Positions 1-5,925 of a stretch of 7,070 nucleotides of DNA are shown piece after piece. Position numbers and translations under genes: made by a program. Source of the stretch: Candidatus Cloacimonadota bacterium (lineage in GTDB: Bacteria; Cloacimonadota; Cloacimonadia; Cloacimonadales; TCS61). How positions within the stretch are numbered: the first letter of the stretch is position 1; the number at the start of each line of letters is the position of its first letter. Below the pieces are notes generated by a model. The model searched no databases and was not told the DNA's origin. It saw nothing but the letters and a program-made list of their open reading frames with translations. The DNA lies in assembly GCA_016931665.1 (NCBI GenBank), contig JAFGEH010000101.1:1-7070 (forward strand), written 5' to 3'.

Positions 1-376
1 CAAGGTTACCCATATTGACTGGATGAAAGCCATCCACATCCTTGGCAGGGTCGATCTGCATGTTCAGAGCTTCCTCATCGATATGAGTCGGCAATGGTTT
101 CTGGATCAGGATACCGTTGATAGCCGTGTCCTGATTCATAACCGTTACCATCTCCAGAAGATCCCTGTTATCAATATTCAATTCCAGGGTAACCAATTCG
201 ACCGTGACTCCCACTTTGCCACCCTGTTTAACCAGATTGTTTATATAGAAGGAGGCCGCCGGATCCTTACCGATCTGGATGATCTTCAAAACCGGAAGCA
301 GTCCCTTTTCAGAAATTATCTCCCTTAAATCACTGTATATTTCCTGAATTAATGGTTTGGCTGTCAGAAGTTTCAT
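1..376 (-). CDS. folD: FolD-like methylenetetrahydrofolate dehydrogenase, N-terminal part (partial)
   Basis: The first 125 codons are present; the gene runs off the low-coordinate edge. FolD normally oxidises 5,10-methylene-THF with NAD(P)+ and then hydrolyses methenyl-THF to 10-formyl-THF. Clear family motifs are IGKDPAASFY (35-44), NGILIQKPLP (87-96) and KDVDGFHPVNMGNL (112-125). The conserved Tyr (Y44), Gln (Q92) and Asp (D115) of the active site are present. The lysine four residues after the Tyr (K54 in E. coli, K56 in human), needed for cyclohydrolase activity, is replaced by Leu (L48, CTG at 235-233). The usual DGK motif at the N-terminus is also absent (TAK instead). So this may be a dehydrogenase without cyclohydrolase activity or a divergent paralog; I infer this from an ungapped alignment by memory. 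The ATG overlaps the ymdB TGA (ATGA), with GAAAGG upstream, so it is coupled to ymdB. The NAD(P)-binding domain is outside the window. Confidence 0.92.
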   Translation of the reverse strand, partial: MKLLTAKPLIQEIYSDLREIISEKGLLPVLKIIQIGKDPAASFYINNLVKQGGKVGVTVELVTLELNIDNRDLLEMVTVMNQDTAINGILIQKPLPTHIDEEALNMQIDPAKDVDGFHPVNMGNL

Positions 377-1158
377 TCCGTAACCTTTCTTCGGATCCTG
401 AGAATCGAAAGGGCTTTGCCGGTATCGCTATCGATATCAATCAAAACCGCATTTATCTGCAACCCTTCCTCTGCCACCTCATACCGGATGGGCATACCGG
501 TGGTCATCTTCTCCAGGATGATCTCCTTCCTGATCCCGATCACGGAATCATGGGGACCCGTCATGCCAACGTCGGTTATATAGGCTGTACCACCGGGAAG
601 GATTTCCTCATCCGCAGTCTGAATATGAGTATGCGTTCCGATAACCGCACTGACAGAACCGTTCAGGAAATGGGCCAGAGCGCGCTTTTCAGCAGTAGCT
701 TCGGCATGTATATCAACAATTATACTATGTGTTCTTTCTTGAATGTCAGGCAGGATCCTGGCAGCAGTTTCAAAGGGTGAATTTGCTGCTCCCATGAAGG
801 CCTGGCCGATCAGGCAGAATACAGCCAGAACCGGTGTTCCTTCGGACTGAAAAAAATAAACGTCGGTACCCAGTGCCTGCTCCGGATAATTCATCGGTTT
901 GAGAATCCGGGGTTCCCGGGGCAGATAGTCTTTTACCCCCTGTTGATCCCAGAGATGATTACCGCTGGTTAACAGGTCAACTCCAGCATTGAAAAGGGCA
1001 TTAGCGGTTTTTTCCGTCAGGCCTCTTCCCTGAGCTATGTTCTCTCCATTGGCAATACAGAAATCAACATGGAATTCTTCCCTGAGATATGGCAATTGGT
1101 CGGCGACCAGATTTCTGCCCGGTTTACCGAAAACGTCTCCCAGAAATAGGATCTTCAT
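373..1158 (-). CDS. ymdB: YmdB-type metallophosphoesterase (TIGR00282 family), probable cyclic nucleotide phosphodiesterase
   Basis: The 261 residues match Bacillus subtilis YmdB (about 264), a calcineurin-fold dimetal phosphodiesterase that in Bacillus hydrolyses 2',3'-cyclic nucleotides and influences motility and biofilm choice. The metal ligands are all visible: D8 in FLGDVFGKPGR, E39-N40 in ANGENIAQGRG, N67-H68 in TSGNHLWD, H151 in DIHAEAT, and H176 and H178 in GTHTHIQT. The family signature TDVGMTGP follows. There is no signal peptide or membrane segment, so it acts in the cytoplasm. It follows rny with a 1-base overlap and no evident Shine-Dalgarno sequence, so translation is probably coupled to rny; this rny-ymdB pairing is conserved in many bacteria. 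Since RNA cleavage can leave 2',3'-cyclic ends, a role next to an RNase is plausible but inferred. The TGA stop overlaps the folD start by four bases (ATGA). Confidence 0.95.
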   Translation of the reverse strand: MKILFLGDVFGKPGRNLVADQLPYLREEFHVDFCIANGENIAQGRGLTEKTANALFNAGVDLLTSGNHLWDQQGVKDYLPREPRILKPMNYPEQALGTDVYFFQSEGTPVLAVFCLIGQAFMGAANSPFETAARILPDIQERTHSIIVDIHAEATAEKRALAHFLNGSVSAVIGTHTHIQTADEEILPGGTAYITDVGMTGPHDSVIGIRKEIILEKMTTGMPIRYEVAEEGLQINAVLIDIDSDTGKALSILRIRRKVTE

Positions 1159-2723
1159 TATTTGGCTATTGCTGTCTGTCTTGTTTCCCGGATAACCATC
1201 ACCTTGATCTGGCCGGGATACTGCATTTCCTGTTCAATTTTTCCGGCGATATCGGAAGCGATATAGGAAGTCTTTTCATCATCTACTGTGCTGGGATCAA
1301 CTATAATGCGAAGTTCCCGTCCGGCCTGAATTGCATAGGATTTACTTACACCTTCTATAGCATTTGCTATTTCTTCCATCTTGGTCAAACGCTTCATATA
1401 GGTTTCCAACATTTCTCTTCTGGCACCGGGTCTGGCCCCTGATACAGCATCACTTATCTGGGTTAGAACGGCATAAACACTTTGATATTCAACTTCTTCA
1501 TGATGTGCTTCAATAGCATTGATCACAATCTTGCTTTCCCCGTTTTTTCTGGCCAGATTAGCACCCAGTTTGGCATGAGAACCGTCATATTCGTGGTCTA
1601 CAGCTTTCCCGATGTCATGCAGAAAGCCACAGCGGCGTGCTAATTCCTGATCCAGACCCAGCTCAGCAGCCAGGATTCCGCAGACCCAGGCAGCTTCCAG
1701 AGAATGCTGCAGAACATTCTGGCCGTAACTGGTTCTGTATTTCAAACGACCCATCAGTTTTACCAGATTGGGTGAAATATTATGAATATTTGTTTCCATA
1801 CAGGCTTTTTCACCAATCTGCATGATGTTGTCATTCATTTCTTTAGTGGTTTTTTCAATAACCTGTTCAATACGGCCGGGATGAATCCTGCCGTCGGTGA
1901 TCAATTTCTCCAGAGCTAGACGGGCTACTTCCCGGCGTACCGGATCGAAAGCGGATAACACCACTGCTTCCGGGGTATCGTCAATGATCAGATCAACCCC
2001 AGAGAATTTTTCAAAGCAGCGGATATTCCTGCCTTCCCGACCTATGATCCGCCCTTTCATTTCCTCGTCAGGCAAGGACACAACCGAGACGGTGGTTTCA
2101 GAAATATAATCCACTGCTATTCTCTGCATGGCTGTGGAGAGTATCCCTGCCACCAGTTTGTTGGCATCCAGTTTTGTCTGTTCTGCGATCTGCCTGATTT
2201 CCTTGGCGGCCTCGTTACGAGCTTTGTTTTTCAAATTATTCTTAAGTATCTGTACAGCTTCTTCGCGGGATAAACGGGCTATTTCGGAGAGCTTGGCATT
2301 CTGCTGTTCTATCAGGCTGGTAAGCTCGTCATTACGTTTTTTGAGATCCACTTCCTGTTGCTTCAACTTCTTTTCGAATTCCTGCAGATTCCCATCTTTG
2401 CGGTCCATAACTTCCAGACGCTTATCCAGACTGGAAACTCGTTCATTGTACTCCTTTTCTAGAGTATGCAGTTCCTTCTTGCGAAGGTTTATCTCTTCTT
2501 CGTATTTCTTCTGGGTTTTGTACCATTCTTCTCTGGCTTCCAGTATGGCTGTTTTTTTCAATCGTTCGACTTCCTGCTGGGAGTCATCAATGATCTTTTT
2601 CGCTAATTCAGTAGCCCTCAGAATATTTTTGTTATCACTCGTTTTTTTGATAAAACTCAACAAGAAGGTCAGAAGAATTCCCAGGCAAAATGCACCTGCT
2701 CCTATCAATATATATATTAACAT
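1158..2723 (-). CDS. rny: Ribonuclease Y, membrane-anchored endoribonuclease
   Basis: RNase Y starts mRNA decay by endonucleolytic cleavage and is anchored to the inner face of the membrane. Its 521 residues match the family (about 520). Domains in order: one N-terminal membrane helix (about 2-24, YILIGAGAFCLGILLTFLLSF-like); a long charged coiled coil (about 30-185); a KH RNA-binding domain (about 210-275) with the GxxG loop in IIGREGRN (227-234); and an HD phosphohydrolase domain (about 335-430) with H340, the H369-D370 pair in FLHDIGK, the HH at 407-408 and D425 in ISDAVSGARPGARRE. A C-terminal domain of about 90 residues completes it. All expected catalytic residues are visible. The ATG at 2723 has a good ribosome site, AGAGAGG (2735-2729), five bases upstream. 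It starts 25 bases after the 3' arm of the 6S RNA candidate with no terminator between. Its TAA stop shares one base with the ymdB start (TAATG). Confidence 0.97.
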   Translation of the reverse strand: MLIYILIGAGAFCLGILLTFLLSFIKKTSDNKNILRATELAKKIIDDSQQEVERLKKTAILEAREEWYKTQKKYEEEINLRKKELHTLEKEYNERVSSLDKRLEVMDRKDGNLQEFEKKLKQQEVDLKKRNDELTSLIEQQNAKLSEIARLSREEAVQILKNNLKNKARNEAAKEIRQIAEQTKLDANKLVAGILSTAMQRIAVDYISETTVSVVSLPDEEMKGRIIGREGRNIRCFEKFSGVDLIIDDTPEAVVLSAFDPVRREVARLALEKLITDGRIHPGRIEQVIEKTTKEMNDNIMQIGEKACMETNIHNISPNLVKLMGRLKYRTSYGQNVLQHSLEAAWVCGILAAELGLDQELARRCGFLHDIGKAVDHEYDGSHAKLGANLARKNGESKIVINAIEAHHEEVEYQSVYAVLTQISDAVSGARPGARREMLETYMKRLTKMEEIANAIEGVSKSYAIQAGRELRIIVDPSTVDDEKTSYIASDIAGKIEQEMQYPGQIKVMVIRETRQTAIAK

Positions 2724-2748
2724 TTTATCCTCTCTTTTCTATAAATTT

Positions 2749-2914
2749 AACCCGCGGTACCGTGTACTATTGTTTACTCGAACCCTTTTTAAGGGTGGAA
2801 ATCTACCTTGTTTGCTTTACAGATCCGGATCGTGTCCGGCTTGTGCGCCACAAATGGCTCGACTTCCTACTATTTTTCAGTTCAGAAACAAAAATAACAC
2901 GAATACCGCAGGCT
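2749..2914 (-). ncRNA. ssrS: 6S RNA (ssrS-like regulator of RNA polymerase)
   Basis: The call rests on fold, sequence and position. A closing stem of about 14-16 bp pairs CCTGCGGTATTCGTG (2912-2898) with CACGGTACCGCGGG (2764-2751), with one bulged T and several G-T pairs. Inside it, an AT-rich bubble of 30 bases on the 5' side (2897-2868) faces the 3' side, which carries a 6-bp hairpin ACCCTT-AAA-AAGGGT (2796-2782). The apical arm starts with GGAAGTC (2867-2861) paired to GATTTCC (2803-2797), continues through short helices (GCC/GGT, TTTG/CAAA) separated by internal loops, and ends in CCGGA-CACGA-TCCGG (2839-2825). A rod with a central bubble that mimics an open promoter, plus a small hairpin on the 3' side, is the hallmark of 6S RNA, which binds the housekeeping RNA polymerase and templates short product RNAs. 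The position after zapA fits. Exact ends are uncertain by several bases. I pair by eye; no covariance search was run. Confidence 0.78.
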
Positions 2915-2915
2915 T

Positions 2916-3185
2916 TCATAATTCACTTTCTATATGGCCCAGCAGTTTGTTCAACTGCTTGAACTCTTCACTTAATTTACAATTGGCGGCCTGTTCGTTC
3001 TCATATTTCTCAAGCAGGCTAAGGGTATAGAGAACGAATAACTTCAATTGATCGACAGTATTGAACTTTGCATTCAGTTCCTTTAACTCATTATTCAGTT
3101 CTTCCGCTCTCTGCTGAATTTGCTCGGGCCGATCGCATTTCAGATAATATCTACGCCCAAGAATTTCCACTTCCACAGTTTTCAT
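2916..3185 (-). CDS. zapA: Cell division protein ZapA
   Basis: This 89-residue protein is close in size to Bacillus ZapA and shorter than E. coli's. The N-terminal globular part (about 1-45) has the family pattern: beta strands in VEVEILGRRYYLKC, then an acidic helix (PEQIQQRAEELNNELKEL). A helical dimerisation region follows (about 46-89, with DQLKLFVLYTLSLLEKYENE). ZapA binds FtsZ and cross-links protofilaments in the Z ring at mid-cell. The ATG at 3185 is preceded by AGGGA, which overlaps the TAG stop of the coiled-coil gene upstream. The 3' end is crowded: the last codons contain a perfect 7-bp inverted repeat (2959-2941), and the predicted 6S RNA stem begins within two bases of the TGA stop. 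A ZapA gene just before a 6S RNA matches the zapA-ssrS neighbourhood known from gammaproteobacteria. Confidence 0.88.
   Translation of the reverse strand: MKTVEVEILGRRYYLKCDRPEQIQQRAEELNNELKELNAKFNTVDQLKLFVLYTLSLLEKYENEQAANCKLSEEFKQLNKLLGHIESEL
2927..2954 (-). promoter_or_regulatory. Weak candidate promoter for the 6S RNA, inside the zapA 3' end
   Basis: On the minus strand TTGAAC (2954-2949) could be a -35 element. TAGAAA (2932-2927) follows at a 16-base spacing; the overlapping TATAGA (2934-2929) has a better sequence but only 14 bases of spacing. Start of transcription would fall near 2922-2918, just before the closing stem of the RNA. The TTGAAC overlaps the loop of a 7-bp hairpin. The match to a sigma-70 promoter is modest, and processing of the RNA from a longer transcript is an equal alternative. 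Confidence 0.3.
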
Positions 3186-3190
3186 TGTCC

Positions 3191-3514
3191 CTAAAGCTCG
3201 TCGATCTGGCCCAGTATATTGTCTATCTTGCTTGCTGCTTCCAGATTGTTATGTTCCAGCTGGCTGATTCTGGACTGCAATTTATTCAGCTCGGATTGCA
3301 GAAGAGAATTTTCTTCCTGCATTTGTGCCAGCTGTTCTGTAAGTTGCTCAGAACGTCCGTTATCTGCATCGAATCTGGCCGAAAATTCAGAATTTTTTTT
3401 CTCGAGTTCTGTTTTCTCAACCACCAGATCTGCATATTTACTTTTCAACTTAGTATAATTGTTAATCAATTTCTGAACTTTTTCGTCCAGACTCAGTTCA
3501 CGACTTTCTTCCAT
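3191..3514 (-). CDS. Small coiled-coil protein, ZapB-like (putative division accessory protein)
   Basis: The protein has 107 residues from the ATG at 3514. Almost all of it is charged heptad sequence: leucines and other hydrophobic residues recur every three or four positions from about residue 10 to 105 (for example LTEQLAQMQEENSLLQSEL). It has no signal peptide, membrane segment, cysteine or enzyme motif. A parallel coiled-coil dimer in the cytoplasm is the natural reading. It lies between pheT, whose stop overlaps its ribosome site, and zapA, which starts five bases after its TAG stop, so it is probably made together with ZapA. In gammaproteobacteria ZapB is a short all-coiled-coil protein that binds ZapA at the Z ring. 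The neighbourhood suggests a comparable partner here, but coiled coils look alike and homology to ZapB cannot be shown by eye. It is surely a real gene; the function is inferred from context only. Confidence 0.75.
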   Translation of the reverse strand: MEESRELSLDEKVQKLINNYTKLKSKYADLVVEKTELEKKNSEFSARFDADNGRSEQLTEQLAQMQEENSLLQSELNKLQSRISQLEHNNLEAASKIDNILGQIDEL

Positions 3515-3523
3515 TATCACCTC
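3512..3523 (-). promoter_or_regulatory. Strong ribosome binding site deciding the start of the coiled-coil gene
   Basis: On the minus strand GAGGTGAT matches the 16S rRNA 3' tail well. GAGG (3523-3520) is followed by five bases and ATG at 3514-3512. A GTG at 3520 in the same frame is part of this site and overlaps the pheT TGA (GTGA), so it would give only two more residues. The ATG is the better start. The site itself overlaps the end of pheT. Confidence 0.65.
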
Positions 3524-5907
3524 ATCTCAATCTGAAATTCCTTTTGCAGCATCTCAATTATCAATTTAATAATACCATTGATAAAATCATCAGTCAAGGT
3601 TTTTGTGGGAGAATTGAATACCAGGTTAAAGCTGAGGCTGCGGTGTCCTTCAGGTATATTCTTACCTGTAAATTCATCAAATAGTTGGACCTGTTTGATC
3701 ACCGCTGGATCAATACTCCTGATACTCTCTGCGATATCAGCCAGGGTATATTTGACTGGTACAATGAAGGATATATCCCTCAAAACAGGTGGATAGCGCA
3801 GAATCTCGCTGTAATTCGGCACACTCTTCCGATGACAGCTCAGAATATCACTCAAATTGATCTCAAAAGAATATACAGCCTTGTTCAGATCATATTTCAA
3901 GCCTATTTTTGGATCCAGGCGACCTAAGCTGGCAATTTTCTTACCCTGCCACAAGATATCAGCCGCCTGACCGGGTAAATAATATGATTCGGAAGATCTG
4001 ACAGTTTCAGAACCCGATAAATCAAGATATTCCAGGATATCCTCAACAATACCTTTTACATAGAAAAAATCCACTTCCCGGTCTTTTCCCTGCCAGTACA
4101 CAGGATATTGATAGCCGCAAAGCAGGCCGCAAATCTGATATCTTTCCTCGGCAGCTTTTTGATCTCCCCGGTTATAAACCTTGGCTAATTCAAAGAGTTT
4201 AAGATCTTTCTGCCCATGATTAATGTTAAATAATGCGGTTTTTAAAAGATTAGGCAGCAACAGAGACCGCATTATGGAAAAACTTCTACCCAGGGGATTT
4301 TTCAAAGCAATTGTGTTACGCCGCAGATCATTTTCCGGTATTTCCAGCATATCCAGATCCAGTGGGTCACCGAAACCCCAGTTGATGATTTCCAGAAAAT
4401 CATTCTGTACCAGAATATCTTTGACCCTGCGCCGGGAAAAAATACTTTCCCTGTCCATGATTTTGCTTGGTTTCAGTAGTGTAGGAAGATTATTGTACCC
4501 GTGCAGTCTCATGATCTCTTCGATCAGATCGATCTCTCTTTCCAGATCCTGGCGGAAAGGTGGAATTTCAAAGACCATGTAGCCGGGTCCAGATTCGATA
4601 TATCTTAGTTCAAGTCTCTCCATGTATGAGCGGATCAGCTGGTCTGAAATATCAACAGACAAAATTTGCTTAACCCTGGATGGCCGAAGCTGAACACAAT
4701 CTGGCTGATACCCTGTCGGATAAGAATCAAGTTTCCCCTGGAGCAGATTTCCGCCAGCTAATTCCAGAATCAGAGATGCTGCTCTGCGGCTGGCAACATC
4801 AGCGGTTTCAGCGGATAACTCCCTTTCAAAGCGATAGGATGAATCTGTAGCAATATTGTGCCTGAGAGCTGTTTTCCTGATTGAGGAATAAAGGAAATTA
4901 GCAGCTTCCAGTACTATGGTAACCGTATCAGAAGTAATGTGAGAATTCCTTCCTCCGATCACACCTGCCAGAGCTATAGGTTTCTCAGTATCGGCAATCA
5001 CCAGATCATCTGCTGCCAGTTCGTAATCTTCATCATCCAGGGCTGGGAAAGGTTCAGCAGCCCGGGCTCTACGTACTACGATTTTATTCCCCTGAACCCT
5101 GTCATAATCGAAGGCATGCAGAGGATGTCCGTACTCCATCATTACGAAATTGGTGATATCAACAATATTATTGATGGGACGCAATCCAACCGCCAGAAGT
5201 GCCTTTTTCAGCCAGTCCGGAGATTCGCCTACCCTAACCTGTTCGATAACTCGGGCTGTATAACGTGGGCACAGCTTGGATTCATGATTTTCCAGTTCCA
5301 GCACATCTTTTACAGACTTTTCAGTTTCCTGCAGTTTGATTAGAGGATAGCTAAATTTTTTACCTCTCAGGGCAGCCAGATCACGGGCAATCCCTATCAT
5401 ACCCAGAAGATCGGGACGATTAGGTGTTATCTCGGTGTCAAATATGATATCCTGTAACTCAAGATAAGTGGCCAAATCAACGCCCAGAGGAGCATCTTCA
5501 GGTAATACCATTATCCCTTCATGATTGTCCGATATACCCAGTTCCTTTTCAGAACAGATCATCCCCAAACTTAATTCGCCCCGGATTTTTACTTTTTTAA
5601 TTTCTATCTCATTTAATTTGCATCCCACGGGCGCCAAGGCAATTTTCTGTCCGACAGCACAATTGGGCGCACCACAGACGACCTGTTTTATCTCCTGGCC
5701 GTCGTCAACCTGACATACTGATAATTTATCGGCGTCAGGATGATTTTCCTTACTGATTATTCTGGCTATAATGATTTGTTTAAGTAATTTGCCAGGATAA
5801 TGAACAGCTTCAACCTCTATTCCTCCAAAGGTCATGATATCAGCCAACTCCTGAGCCGAGCATCTGATATCGGTATAATTCTGTAACCACTGATAGCTGA
5901 CTTTCAT
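3517..5907 (-). CDS. pheT: Phenylalanine--tRNA ligase, beta subunit
   Basis: This is the large subunit of phenylalanyl-tRNA synthetase; it helps bind tRNA-Phe and edits mischarged Tyr-tRNA-Phe. Its 796 residues match the usual full length (E. coli 795). Domains in order: an N-terminal segment; an EMAP/OB-fold tRNA-binding domain (about 40-150, with NHPDADKLSVC and VCGAPN); the B3/B4 editing domain (about 205-390); the B5 domain (about 405-475, with FRQDLEREIDLIEEIMRLHG); a catalytic-like core without active-site motifs (about 480-690); and the C-terminal ferredoxin-like anticodon-binding domain (about 700-796, RYPPVLRDISF). G318 and E334 fall at positions that, from memory, correspond to the editing pocket, so editing is probably retained. 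It has an ATG start with GGGGA upstream. The TGA stop overlaps the Shine-Dalgarno region of the next gene, so translation of the two is probably coupled. No disruption is seen. Confidence 0.98.
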   Translation of the reverse strand: MKVSYQWLQNYTDIRCSAQELADIMTFGGIEVEAVHYPGKLLKQIIIARIISKENHPDADKLSVCQVDDGQEIKQVVCGAPNCAVGQKIALAPVGCKLNEIEIKKVKIRGELSLGMICSEKELGISDNHEGIMVLPEDAPLGVDLATYLELQDIIFDTEITPNRPDLLGMIGIARDLAALRGKKFSYPLIKLQETEKSVKDVLELENHESKLCPRYTARVIEQVRVGESPDWLKKALLAVGLRPINNIVDITNFVMMEYGHPLHAFDYDRVQGNKIVVRRARAAEPFPALDDEDYELAADDLVIADTEKPIALAGVIGGRNSHITSDTVTIVLEAANFLYSSIRKTALRHNIATDSSYRFERELSAETADVASRRAASLILELAGGNLLQGKLDSYPTGYQPDCVQLRPSRVKQILSVDISDQLIRSYMERLELRYIESGPGYMVFEIPPFRQDLEREIDLIEEIMRLHGYNNLPTLLKPSKIMDRESIFSRRRVKDILVQNDFLEIINWGFGDPLDLDMLEIPENDLRRNTIALKNPLGRSFSIMRSLLLPNLLKTALFNINHGQKDLKLFELAKVYNRGDQKAAEERYQICGLLCGYQYPVYWQGKDREVDFFYVKGIVEDILEYLDLSGSETVRSSESYYLPGQAADILWQGKKIASLGRLDPKIGLKYDLNKAVYSFEINLSDILSCHRKSVPNYSEILRYPPVLRDISFIVPVKYTLADIAESIRSIDPAVIKQVQLFDEFTGKNIPEGHRSLSFNLVFNSPTKTLTDDFINGIIKLIIEMLQKEFQIEMR

Positions 5908-5925
5908 TAAATTCCCCGGATTTTC

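Noticed and set aside
2724..2748. TTTATAG near 2740 as a -10 element for rny.
   Set aside because: Transcription would start within or just before the ribosome site, and no -35 element is placed correctly upstream.
2748..2764. GGTACCGCGGG on the minus strand resembles the T-box antiterminator sequence upstream of a gene.
   Set aside because: This segment is the 3' arm of the long closing stem with 2912-2898. There is no terminator or T-run after it, no recognisable specifier stem, and the downstream gene is rny rather than a synthetase or amino-acid gene. 6S RNA explains the whole gap better.
2786..2800. AAGGGTGGAA on the plus strand, another T-box-like string.
   Set aside because: No gene follows on the plus strand, and the segment is explained as the 3'-side hairpin of the minus-strand RNA.
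2825..2839. CCGGA-CACGA-TCCGG hairpin as an intrinsic terminator after zapA.
   Set aside because: The stem is only 5 bp and is not followed by a T-run on the minus strand; it fits as the apical hairpin of the 6S RNA rod.
2128..3030. A 300-codon open frame on the plus strand, antisense to rny and zapA.
   Set aside because: Its product is a Ser/Arg/Phe-rich low-complexity protein, as expected when the Glu/Lys/Leu-rich RNase Y coiled coil is read backwards. It crosses three minus-strand features and has no family motif.
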